Assembly (NCBI GenBank): GCA_003448835.1
Contig: DLXM01000074.1
Location: 1 to 19,599 of the forward strand
Direction of reading: 5' to 3'
Source: Bacteroidota bacterium
Lineage (GTDB): Bacteria > Bacteroidota > Rhodothermia > Balneolales > HLUCCA01
DNA length: 19,599 nucleotides
Of the stretch, positions 1-6,803 are shown in pieces (within the stretch, counting starts at the first letter, position 1; the number at the start of each line of letters is the position of its first letter). Below the pieces are notes generated by a model, which saw only the letters and a list, made by a program, of their open reading frames with translations, did no database searches and was not told the origin of the DNA. The translations under genes and the position numbers were made by a program.

Positions 1-1
1 A

Positions 2-427
2 GAGCGACTTGGCGGCCATAAACCTGCCCCTGTTAACTACGATAATATTCCGGGTTGTACCTATTGTAAACCTGAAATTGCATCAGTTGGCTTGACCGAA
101 AAAGCTGCCAAAGAGGCTGGTTACGATATTATCGTCGGTAAATTCCCATTCATGCCAAACGGCAAAGCTCAAGCTGCCGGACATACTGAAGGATTTGTTA
201 AAGTAATCTTTGATAAAAAATATGGCGAATGGTTGGGTTGCCACATGATTGGTCACACAGTAACAGATATGATTGCTGAGGTTGTTGTAGCCAGGGATTT
301 GGAAACAACCGGACATGAAATTATTTCAGCGGTTCACCCTCACCCATCTCTTTCTGAAGCCATCATGGAAGCCGTTGCTGAGGCTTACAACGAAGGCGTA
401 CACCTTGGAACACCGGTAAAAAAATAA
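2..427 (+). CDS. lpdA: Dihydrolipoamide dehydrogenase (E3), C-terminal part, 5'-truncated by window edge
   Basis: The flavoprotein E3 reoxidises dihydrolipoyl groups on 2-oxo acid dehydrogenase complexes (and glycine cleavage H protein) with NAD+. The visible 141 codons are the dimerisation domain of the pyridine nucleotide-disulfide oxidoreductase family. The frame is open from base 2, running ERLGGHKPAPVNYDNIPGC. Diagnostic segments are the VGLTE stretch, the GEWLGCHMIGHTVTDMI strand-helix, and near the end HPHPSLSEAIMEA, which carries the His-Pro pair used as catalytic base at the partner subunit's active site. The redox-active CxxxxC and FAD-binding domains lie outside the window. An intrinsic terminator follows 24 nt after the stop. 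Downstream lipB and lipA, and the E2 gene at 10531-11937, make a role in a lipoate-dependent complex consistent. Family identity is secure; which complex it serves is not shown. Confidence 0.95.
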   Translation, partial: ERLGGHKPAPVNYDNIPGCTYCKPEIASVGLTEKAAKEAGYDIIVGKFPFMPNGKAQAAGHTEGFVKVIFDKKYGEWLGCHMIGHTVTDMIAEVVVARDLETTGHEIISAVHPHPSLSEAIMEAVAEAYNEGVHLGTPVKK

Positions 428-450
428 CCGGATTCACATTGCATTGTTAA

Positions 451-482
451 TGCTCCCGGTTAGCGCCGGGGGCATTTTTTTT
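451..482 (+). terminator. Intrinsic terminator after lpdA
   Basis: A 9-bp GC-rich stem (tgctcccgg at 451-459 with ccgggggca at 466-474, one T-G wobble) closes a 6-nt loop and is followed directly by eight T residues (475-482). It lies 24 nt past the lpdA stop and ends 13 nt before lipB, so lipB probably has its own promoter or depends on read-through. Confidence 0.9.
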
Positions 483-495
483 CTAACAACACCTT

Positions 496-1254
496 ATGAA
501 ATCGATATTGTGTTACGATCTGGGAAGATCACCCTACAACGCAACGTGGGATCTCCAGAAAGCGATTCAATCGGAGATCATTGATCACAAACTCCGAAAT
601 AGGGATGCTGTTAAAAAAAATCAGAAATCAGACACTCCCGCCCCATCCGACATTCTCCTTTTTGTAGAACATCCACATGTTTACACACTGGGAAAAAGTG
701 GAGATGCTGCCAACTTACTACGGTCAAACCGTGAATTATCTGATCTGGATGCGACGTATGTGAAAATCGATCGTGGAGGTGACATTACTTATCATGGACC
801 CGGTCAGATCGTAGGTTATCCCATATTAGACCTGGATCATTTCATGACTGATATCCATGTTTATTTGAGAAATCTAGAGGAAGTTATCATAAGGACTTGT
901 AAAGATTATGGAATAACCGCCGGGCGAATCGAAAAACTTACCGGTGTTTGGATTGATGGAGCAAAAATCTGCGCATTTGGTATAAAATGTTCAAGATGGG
1001 TTACGATGCATGGATTTGCACTCAACGTGAATGCTCATTTAGATTATTTTGATCACATAATTCCTTGTGGAATTCAAGATAAAACAGTTTGTAGTATGTC
1101 CTCACTTTTAAATAAAAAAATTGATGAATCTGAGGTCAAAGCAATCATTTTAAACCATTTTGGTGAAGTATTTGGTGCTGAAATGAAAAAATCAGATCTG
1201 GATAGAGATCATTTGATGAGCCAATACGGGCTTGAAATGATTTCAACCGACTAA
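496..1254 (+). CDS. lipB: Octanoyl-[acyl carrier protein]:protein N-octanoyltransferase LipB
   Basis: LipB moves octanoate from octanoyl-ACP to the lipoyl-domain lysine of E2/H proteins, the first step of endogenous lipoate assembly in the cytoplasm. The 252-residue protein has the BPL/LPL fold signature RGGDITYHGPGQ (residues 93-104). It has the catalytic lysine in GAKIC (K157) and the acyl-thioester cysteine in IIPCGI (C191), with the MHGFALNVN strand (171-179) between. It is somewhat longer than many homologues (about 210-230 aa) because of a charged insertion around residues 32-50. ATG at 496 has no clear Shine-Dalgarno sequence, as for several genes here. lipA follows on the same strand 139 nt later; a promoter-like box sits just before lipA, so co-transcription is possible but not certain. 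Confidence 0.96.
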   Translation: MKSILCYDLGRSPYNATWDLQKAIQSEIIDHKLRNRDAVKKNQKSDTPAPSDILLFVEHPHVYTLGKSGDAANLLRSNRELSDLDATYVKIDRGGDITYHGPGQIVGYPILDLDHFMTDIHVYLRNLEEVIIRTCKDYGITAGRIEKLTGVWIDGAKICAFGIKCSRWVTMHGFALNVNAHLDYFDHIIPCGIQDKTVCSMSSLLNKKIDESEVKAIILNHFGEVFGAEMKKSDLDRDHLMSQYGLEMISTD

Positions 1255-1378
1255 TACTACTAGAAAGAAGTAAATAGTGAACACTTACAACCATAAATTT
1301 TGTTTTCAATTAGATTAAACTGATGAGCAACGATGATAAATCGAATGCAAGTCAGCCCAAATTTTCTTAAAAAAGTGG

Positions 1379-1386
1379 TATATTTA
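1379..1386 (+). promoter_or_regulatory. TATATTTA box, possible -7 element for lipA
   Basis: TATATTTA ends 7 nt before the lipA ATG and resembles the Bacteroidota -7 consensus TAnnTTTG with A in the last position. No convincing -33 partner is seen. Similar boxes precede four other genes in the window (hslO, E2, AMP nucleosidase, argS). Such closeness to the start codon would mean a very short leader. Confidence 0.35.
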
Positions 1387-1393
1387 GCACATT

Positions 1394-2275
1394 ATGATTA
1401 AAGAACTCAATGTTATTCCAGCTGAAACCGAAGGTCCGGGCCGCCGTCCCGATTGGCTGCGAGTAAAATTACCATCCGGCAAAAATTTTCGCGAAGTAGC
1501 CGATATCATTCGTGATCATAAATTAAATACGGTTTGTTCTGAAGCCAGATGTCCGAATATGGGAGAATGCTGGGGCGCAGGTACTGCAACATTTATGATT
1601 CTCGGTGATGTTTGTACGCGATCATGTGCTTTTTGTGCGATTAAAACCGGTCGTCCTGTTCAAGGACTTGACTGGGATGAACCAAACCGAGTTGCCCGGG
1701 CAGCTAAATTGATGAATCTTCAACATGCGGTAATTACATCTGTAAACCGTGATGAGCGAAAAGATGGTGGTGCTCCGATATTTTCTGAAACAATCCGATT
1801 GCTCCGTGAAGAAATTCCGGGAATTACAATTGAGGTCCTAATTCCTGACTTTCGTGGTGTTTGGGAAGCATTACAATATGTGATCGATGCAAAACCAGAG
1901 GTTTTAAACCACAATCTTGAGACAGTCCCAAGACTTTACAAAACGGTTCGACCACAGGCTAAATATGAGCGATCCCTTGAACTGTTGAAAATCTGTAAAG
2001 AAAAAGGACTTCGTACGAAGACTGGTATTATGGTCGGACTAGGTGAAAAAGAGGAAGAAGTTCATAAATTAATGGATGATGTAGTTGCGATTGGGCTCGA
2101 TGTACTTACTATTGGACAGTACATGCAACCTACAAAAATGCACCATCCTGTATTAGAATGGATTCACCCGGATTTGTTCGCTAAGTATAAAGAAATTGGC
2201 GAAGCCAAAGGTATTGGTCATGTTGAAAGCGGGCCTTTAGTTCGTTCTTCATACCATGCAGAGAGACACGTTTAA
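1394..2275 (+). CDS. lipA: Lipoyl synthase LipA (radical SAM)
   Basis: LipA inserts two sulfur atoms into protein-bound octanoyl groups, completing lipoate on E2 and H proteins. The 293-residue protein carries both clusters' ligands. The auxiliary sulfur-donating cluster motif is [12 protein letters not shown] (C48, C53, C59); the radical SAM motif is CTRSCAFC (C74, C78, C81). The C-terminal RSSYHAE (284-290) supplies the serine ligand of the auxiliary cluster. GDVCTRSC, the SVNRDE stretch and the final [11 protein letters not shown] are all as expected for the family, and length is normal. It stands after lipB, which makes its substrate. The A-type Fe-S carrier at 5206 is a plausible supplier of cluster, by inference only. 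Confidence 0.97.
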   Translation: MIKELNVIPAETEGPGRRPDWLRVKLPSGKNFREVADIIRDHKLNTVCSEARCPNMGECWGAGTATFMILGDVCTRSCAFCAIKTGRPVQGLDWDEPNRVARAAKLMNLQHAVITSVNRDERKDGGAPIFSETIRLLREEIPGITIEVLIPDFRGVWEALQYVIDAKPEVLNHNLETVPRLYKTVRPQAKYERSLELLKICKEKGLRTKTGIMVGLGEKEEEVHKLMDDVVAIGLDVLTIGQYMQPTKMHHPVLEWIHPDLFAKYKEIGEAKGIGHVESGPLVRSSYHAERHV

Positions 2276-2440
2276 AAAGTATTAATCTGGCTTATTTTGT
2301 ATTTCGCTACTTGACAATGAACTAAAAAAGCGATTCAATGCAAATTGTATGTTGTGATGTTAAAAAAGTATTAATATTCAGCATGTTGGTACGATTGCGT
2401 GTTCTTTAAACGTTTGAAATAAATTGAATCACTAAGGTTA

Positions 2441-2448
2441 AGAAAGGG
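2441..2448 (+). promoter_or_regulatory. Ribosome binding site fixing a TTG start for plsY
   Basis: AGAAAGGG lies 7 nt upstream of the TTG at 2456. No ATG or GTG in frame would give a complete N-terminal membrane segment, so this purine box supports the TTG start. Confidence 0.6.
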
Positions 2449-2455
2449 TCCGGCG

Positions 2456-3160
2456 TTGAACTCGGTTATCGTAGTACTCATAGTAATTGTAATTAGTTAC
2501 TTAATTGGCTCTATCCCTACAGCAGTTTGGGTAGGAAAACTATTTTATGGAGTAGATATTCGTGATCATGGCAGTGGTAATGCCGGAGCTACGAACACAT
2601 TTCGTGTACTTGGATGGAAATGTGGAATTTTTGTATCCTTGATAGACATCCTGAAGGGATTTGTTGCCGCTTATTATGTTAGTCAGATTGGATTTGAGCT
2701 GGGAGGCATCCCAAAATATGCGTTTAACATCTGGAACATTGATATTTTTATGCGAATTACAGCCGGGTTATTCGCAGTTATCGGACATATATATCCAATT
2801 TATGCCGGATTTAAAGGTGGGAAAGGTGTTATTACCGCTGCCGGAATGTTATTGGGCGTTGAACCAATATCAATTTCATTGGCACTAACAATCTTTGTAA
2901 TCGTGCTACTGACCAGTCGATATGTATCATTAGCTTCAATATTGGCAACATTTTCATATCCGTTATTTCTACTGTTTATGCGATATGGACTTGGTATGGA
3001 ATACATTGATGGAAGTTTAATGGTATTGGGTTCCATCGTTGCGATTGGTATTCTGCTTAAACACACAGCTAACATAAAACGCTTAATGAATGGCACAGAG
3101 AACAGAATTAAATCCTTCTCTCCTGCCAAAGGAAAATTAAACGAAAAGGAATCAGCGTGA
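2456..3160 (+). CDS. plsY: Acyl-phosphate glycerol-3-phosphate acyltransferase PlsY
   Basis: This integral membrane enzyme transfers the acyl group of acyl-phosphate to glycerol-3-phosphate, giving lysophosphatidate, the first step of phospholipid synthesis. All three PlsY motifs are present: GSGNAGATN (39-47), FKGGKG (119-124) in AGFKGGKGV, and KHTANIKRLMNGTENR (202-217). About five to six hydrophobic segments can be seen (roughly residues 3-21, 55-75, 100-118, 125-152, 154-176, 187-202), as expected. Length (234) is slightly above the usual ~200, with a polar loop near residues 83-96 and a charged C-terminal tail. The start is TTG, supported by AGAAAGGG 7 nt upstream. Its stop overlaps the gpsA start by 4 bp (GTGA), so the two are very likely translated as a coupled pair that makes and then acylates glycerol-3-phosphate. 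Confidence 0.95.
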   Translation: MNSVIVVLIVIVISYLIGSIPTAVWVGKLFYGVDIRDHGSGNAGATNTFRVLGWKCGIFVSLIDILKGFVAAYYVSQIGFELGGIPKYAFNIWNIDIFMRITAGLFAVIGHIYPIYAGFKGGKGVITAAGMLLGVEPISISLALTIFVIVLLTSRYVSLASILATFSYPLFLLFMRYGLGMEYIDGSLMVLGSIVAIGILLKHTANIKRLMNGTENRIKSFSPAKGKLNEKESA

Positions 3161-4164
3161 AAGCAACGATCATTGGTGCCGGAAGCTGGGGAACAGCCCT
3201 TGCAGTAGTGCTTGAAAGTAATGGTCATGATGTAGTTATCTGGGCACGTGAAAAAGAAATAGCTGCCAACATTAACACCAATCATCATAATCCGACTTAT
3301 TTGCCGGATCTGAATATTCCTACAGATATAAAATGCTCCACGAATATTGCTGATTGTTTAAATGATCGGGATTTAATCGTTTTTGCAACTCCATCCCATA
3401 CCATGCGTGAAGTTGCGGAAAAAGTTAAGCCCTATTTATCGGGATCAGAACTCATTGTAACGGTTTCAAAAGGCATTGAGAACAAAACGTATTTAACCAT
3501 GACCCAGGTGCTGACCGAGGTACTTGAAGGGGTTGTGATCGAAGATCATATCGGAACACTATCCGGTCCTAGTCACGCAGAGGAAGTCGCACGCTTAAAA
3601 CCCACAGTAGTAGTATCTGCAGCGTATTCCAAAAGCACCGCTCGTGCAATTCAAGATGCATTCATGACACCCATGTTTCGTGTTTATCTAAACTATGATG
3701 TTTTAGGTGTAGAGGTTTCTGGTGCCGTAAAAAATATTATGGCAATTGCTGCCGGAATTATTGATGGTGCCGATCTGGGTGACAATATAAAATCAGCATT
3801 ACTCACACGCGGACTATTTGAAATGACCCGATTGGGCACACAAATTGGTGCCTCACGAGAAACATTTTCTGGTTTGGCGGGTATAGGGGATTTAATTGTA
3901 ACATGTACCAGTCAACATAGCCGTAATCGGTACGTTGGATATCATATTGGTCTCGGAGAAAATCTAAAAGACATCATTTCCAAAATGGATATGATTGCTG
4001 AGGGTGTGAAAACAACTAAATCGGTTTATGGATGGAGCCAAAAATTAAATATTGAGATGCCCATTACAGAAATGGTATATAGAGTTTTATTCGAAGGAAT
4101 GAATCCACATGATGCCATGTTTGAGTTGATGACCCGGGAAGCAAAAGACGAGACTCGCTTGTGA
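3157..4164 (+). CDS. gpsA: NAD(P)-dependent glycerol-3-phosphate dehydrogenase GpsA
   Basis: GpsA reduces dihydroxyacetone phosphate to sn-glycerol-3-phosphate for phospholipid synthesis. The 335-aa protein begins with the Rossmann glycine loop GAGSWG (7-12). It has SKGIE (104-108, with K105), LSGPSHAEEV (135-144; His where many homologues have Phe), the catalytic lysine K192 in SGAVKN, GIGDLIVTCTS (242-252), and SRNR (255-258), which contacts substrate and cofactor phosphate. The start is GTG inside the plsY stop codon region (GTGA overlap), with AAGGA at 3146-3150 six nt upstream, so plsY and gpsA form a coupled operon. The stop is followed by A+T-rich sequence without an evident terminator. 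Confidence 0.97.
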   Translation: MKATIIGAGSWGTALAVVLESNGHDVVIWAREKEIAANINTNHHNPTYLPDLNIPTDIKCSTNIADCLNDRDLIVFATPSHTMREVAEKVKPYLSGSELIVTVSKGIENKTYLTMTQVLTEVLEGVVIEDHIGTLSGPSHAEEVARLKPTVVVSAAYSKSTARAIQDAFMTPMFRVYLNYDVLGVEVSGAVKNIMAIAAGIIDGADLGDNIKSALLTRGLFEMTRLGTQIGASRETFSGLAGIGDLIVTCTSQHSRNRYVGYHIGLGENLKDIISKMDMIAEGVKTTKSVYGWSQKLNIEMPITEMVYRVLFEGMNPHDAMFELMTREAKDETRL

Positions 4165-4233
4165 TTTGACTTCCGAACTATTATAATAATGCGCAAGTAG
4201 ATACGCGTTCCTAATTAATTACAGTTCTTTTTA

Positions 4234-4905
4234 ATGAGTTTCGAACATCCGGTAACCTCAAACATGTCAGTCGGAGCGTTGAAACGCCTGGTAAAAACAG
4301 GTGAAGGAACTTATCTTGAGTTTAAACGTCTCATTTCGTCCCCCGAAAAAATTGCACGCGAACTGGTTGCTTTTGCGAATACCAGGGGTGGAACGATGTT
4401 GATTGGGGTGGATGACGACAAGAAACTGATTGGTATTGATAGTTACTATGAACAAGAATTTCTGTTAGATAAAGCTGTTAATTATTGCTGCATCCCCCCT
4501 CTGCCAATAATCGTTGAAACCGTGCCTTATAAAGAGAAAGAAATAATGGTTGTTCATGTAAAAGAGGCCGAAATTAAGCCTCATTACGTTGAGCAAGATG
4601 GCAAAAGATATGTTTATATCAGGGAAAAAGATAAAAGTGTCCAGGCGAGTAAAGAAGTTGAAAGGGTGTTAATTAATTCGACTTCAACAAGTGGAATCAG
4701 GTTTGAATATGGACCGAATGAGCAAAAACTTTTCCGATATTTGCAGGAATATCAAAGAATATCAGTGAGAGAGTTTTCTAATTTGGTGAACATCTCCCCT
4801 CGTCGATCAAGTCGAATTCTGGTCAGTTTGGTCAGTGCAGGAGTTTTAAGGTTATTCAATCATGAGAAGAAAGAATATTTCACGCTTACAAGCGAAATAG
4901 TGTAG
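4234..4905 (+). CDS. AlbA_2 (Schlafen-like) domain protein with C-terminal winged helix
   Basis: The N-terminal half (about residues 20-140) is an AlbA_2/divergent AAA-4 domain: GTYLEFKR (25-32) matches its ExxxLEFK hallmark, followed by FANTRGGTMLIGVDDD (47-62), the Gly-rich turn once described as ATP-binding, and RYVYIRE (125-131). The C-terminal part (about 160-220) reads as a winged helix: a Glu-Gln start, a helix over FSNLVNISPRRSSRIL, and a wing ending KKEYFTLTS. Proteins of this layout (COG2865-like) are usually annotated as transcriptional regulators or putative DNA-binding proteins; the true target and any nuclease or nucleotide-binding activity are unknown. ATG 4234 is used; ATG 4264 (MSVGALKRL) is an alternative, and neither has a clear Shine-Dalgarno sequence. 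The stop lies at the edge of an unusual repeat-bearing spacer. Confidence 0.8.
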   Translation: MSFEHPVTSNMSVGALKRLVKTGEGTYLEFKRLISSPEKIARELVAFANTRGGTMLIGVDDDKKLIGIDSYYEQEFLLDKAVNYCCIPPLPIIVETVPYKEKEIMVVHVKEAEIKPHYVEQDGKRYVYIREKDKSVQASKEVERVLINSTSTSGIRFEYGPNEQKLFRYLQEYQRISVREFSNLVNISPRRSSRILVSLVSAGVLRLFNHEKKEYFTLTSEIV

Positions 4906-5205
4906 TGAGAACAGATTTCGATTTCGCTCTAAATTTCGTTATTTTTATTAGGTCTTGATAAGGTAGGAGGGGAAGAGGGGAGGGAGAGAAGGAGTGAAGG
5001 AGTGAATTGGAGGCCAAACACAAGTGCTTGTAAAGCACGCCGTCTTTGGTCGGAAATCATGAATGGAAGGAAAAACACGAGCATTGCAAATGCGAAGTCT
5101 TTTGACGAACATCGTGAGTGCAACGAGCGAAACAACGCCGAATGAAATAGTGAAGAGGTAAAGAGGGGGTATCATGAAGGCAAATAGGAATTCAAAAGTA
5201 GTATA
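4906..5205. repeat. Gene-free 300-bp spacer with homopurine tract, degenerate tandem repeat and hairpins
   Basis: This stretch does not look like its neighbours. It holds an uninterrupted 30-nt homopurine run on the + strand (4965-4994) with G runs of 4, 4 and 3. A tandem 8-mer GGAGTGAA (4991-4998, 4999-5006) follows. Then come two imperfect copies of a unit of about 55-57 bp (5016-5070 and 5073-5125), both starting AAACAC and sharing GTCTTT and ATCnTGA; a hand alignment gives about 37 of 55 columns identical with two gaps. Each copy has a small hairpin: gtgctt/aagcac (5024-5038) and gcatt/aatgc (5081-5093). A 9-bp direct repeat GAAATAGTG (4894-4902 and 5144-5152) brackets most of it. No convincing protein is encoded. 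It may be a short interspersed repeat element or a structured RNA; which one cannot be told from one copy. Confidence 0.6.
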
Positions 5206-5206
5206 A
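5174..5206 (+). CDS. Possible 10-codon leader ORF coupled to the Fe-S carrier gene
   Basis: ATG at 5174 is preceded by a purine-rich GAGGGGG box (about 5163-5169) and opens a ten-codon frame reading MKANRNSKVV. Its TAA stop shares its last A with the ATG of the next gene (TAATG at 5204-5208). The downstream gene has no Shine-Dalgarno sequence of its own, so stop-start coupling is a sensible idea. At this length the frame could also be chance. Confidence 0.25.
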   Translation: MKANRNSKVV

Positions 5207-5598
5207 TGGCTGAAGAAGACGATTTTAATGTTGACGATCTGATTGACAATCTTTTTAAAAAAGATGCTGAGGAAGCTGTGATTTTAACAGACCGAGCTGT
5301 CAAACAGGTTCTGAAAATAAAAAATGACGAAAGTATCCCCGATGATCAATTTCTAAGAGTCGGCGTAAAAGGTGGTGGATGCTCAGGCATGAGCTATATA
5401 CTGGGTTTTGACTATAAAAATGACTTTGATGAAACGTTAGATCGCGAAGGTATAAAAGTAATTGTAGACAAACGCCATCTTATTTATTTAGGTGGTACTG
5501 TGATTGATTTCAAAGACGGATTGGATGCTCGTGGTTTTACTTTCCAGAATCCACGTGCTTCTACGACATGCGGTTGTGGCTCTTCGTTTAGTACTTGA
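5206..5598 (+). CDS. A-type iron-sulfur cluster carrier (IscA/ErpA/SufA family)
   Basis: A-type carriers bind Fe-S clusters made on IscU/SufB and deliver them to apo-enzymes, including [4Fe-4S] enzymes such as LipA. The HesB/IscA core spans about residues 23-130. The three invariant cysteines are present: C59 in GGGCSGMSY, then C122 and C124 in TTCGCGSSF. The first ~22 residues are an acidic extension (MAEEDDFNVDDLIDNLF) not found in standard ~107-residue IscA proteins. The family member (IscA, ErpA or SufA) cannot be assigned from sequence alone. ATG 5206 lacks a Shine-Dalgarno sequence and overlaps a possible leader ORF stop. The next gene starts 17 nt after the stop, so the two may share a transcript. 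Confidence 0.9.
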   Translation: MAEEDDFNVDDLIDNLFKKDAEEAVILTDRAVKQVLKIKNDESIPDDQFLRVGVKGGGCSGMSYILGFDYKNDFDETLDREGIKVIVDKRHLIYLGGTVIDFKDGLDARGFTFQNPRASTTCGCGSSFST

Positions 5599-5615
5599 TC
5601 AGCTAAAAGGATTTT

Positions 5616-6803
5616 ATGAATATATCTTACACTGATTTAGTTGCTGAAAGTACAACATTACAGCAAATGCTTGTAGATGTCCGACGAAAACTTCATCAGT
5701 ATCCGGAACTTGGTTTTAGTGAAACCCAAACCGCTTCTACAATTCGGTCTAAACTCATTGAACACGGCTTAACGGTATCTGAACCTCTGGCTGGAACCGG
5801 ATTCTACACAGATATTCATGGAAAAATTCCGGGTAAATTGGTTGCTTATCGTGCCGATATAGATGCATTACCGATACAGGATCAAAAAAATGTATCCTAT
5901 GCATCAAAACATCCAGGGATTGCGCACATGTGCGGTCATGATTATCACACTTCGGTAGCTCTCGGAGTTGCTCTACTGCTCCATCAAAACCGCGATAATT
6001 TCAAAGGTACAGTACGAGTTTTTTGGCAGCCCGCAGAGGAAACAACACCCAGTGGCGCTCCAAAAATGATCGAAGACGGTGTATTAAATAATGTTGATGC
6101 TGTATTTGGTGTTCATTGTGATCCACATTTATCAAGTGGGAAAGTTGGAATTCGAAACGGAACACTTACTGGATCATTCGATGCATTCGAAATAGAAGTC
6201 ATAGCACCAAATTCAATTCATTCTGCTCGTCCGCATTTAGGTAAGGATGCAATGTGGATTTCGAATCAGCTGGTTCAACAAATGTATCAGTTATCTACAC
6301 GTATTACAGATTCACGTTCGCCTTCTGTAATTTCGGTATGTACATTTCATGGAGGCGAAGCAATCAATGTAATTCCGGATCGAGTAAAATTCAGTGGGAC
6401 AATCCGGACTTCTGATCCACATTCCCGAGCAGTTTTAAAGAATCATGTTCACTCATTGTGCAATTCAATGGAATCAATTCATGGTGTGACAATTACCTGT
6501 GAAATCTTGGGCGGAGCTCCACCTGTAATCAATGATGCGAGTCTGTTTTCATTTGTGGATGAAACTCTGGGTAAAATTATGGATAGAAACGCCATCACGT
6601 ATCCCGAACAAAGTATGGGCGCTGAAGACTTTGCATATTACGGAGAGCTGAAACCAGCATTTTTTATGCGAATTGGCACATCAAATGGTCCGGAAACATC
6701 CTATGCACTGCATTCCACAAAATTTGATGTTGATGAATCAACACTTCAGTCTGCAGTTGCAATTGAGACTTTTCTACTGTCTCAGTACTTAAACATCAAT
6801 TAA
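5616..6803 (+). CDS. M20 family amidohydrolase (hippurate/N-acyl amino acid hydrolase type)
   Basis: This is a cytosolic di-metal amidohydrolase of the M20D group, which cleaves N-acyl or aryl amino acids such as hippurate or indoleacetyl-amino acids; the actual substrate is not shown. Of 395 residues, the catalytic domain is split around a dimerisation insert (about 183-295). Motifs seen are RADIDALPI (79-87), the metal-binding cysteine and histidine of MCGHD (C106, H108), PAEE (139-142, catalytic/metal glutamates), VHCDP with H167, GAEDFAYY (335-342), and the late metal histidine in ALHST (H366). The dimer-domain stretch reads IHSARPHLGKDA where the family commonly has GHAAxPHxGxDP. AAAAGGA lies 4 nt before ATG 5616. 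The 3' end overlaps the convergent hslO gene by 8 bp. Confidence 0.92.
   Translation: MNISYTDLVAESTTLQQMLVDVRRKLHQYPELGFSETQTASTIRSKLIEHGLTVSEPLAGTGFYTDIHGKIPGKLVAYRADIDALPIQDQKNVSYASKHPGIAHMCGHDYHTSVALGVALLLHQNRDNFKGTVRVFWQPAEETTPSGAPKMIEDGVLNNVDAVFGVHCDPHLSSGKVGIRNGTLTGSFDAFEIEVIAPNSIHSARPHLGKDAMWISNQLVQQMYQLSTRITDSRSPSVISVCTFHGGEAINVIPDRVKFSGTIRTSDPHSRAVLKNHVHSLCNSMESIHGVTITCEILGGAPPVINDASLFSFVDETLGKIMDRNAITYPEQSMGAEDFAYYGELKPAFFMRIGTSNGPETSYALHSTKFDVDESTLQSAVAIETFLLSQYLNIN

Noticed and set aside
2311..2339. sigma70-like promoter TTGACA-N17-TTCAAT before plsY
   Set aside because: The -35 is perfect but the -10 matches only 4 of 6, and Bacteroidota do not usually use a TTGACA -35; kept out of the feature list.
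2271..2371. Repeated TTAAAAA(A)GTATTAAT after lipA (near 2271 and 2359)
   Set aside because: Two short A+T-rich copies in an A+T-rich spacer are likely by chance; no further copies or structure seen.
2800..3288. 162-codon minus-strand open frame across plsY and gpsA
   Set aside because: It lies opposite two clear genes, has no family features, and follows their codon periodicity.
4929..5175. Minus-strand open frames of 68-75 codons across the AlbA_2/Fe-S carrier spacer
   Set aside because: They are low-complexity (Ser/Pro/Leu from the homopurine tract) and overlap each other in different frames without RBS or family features.
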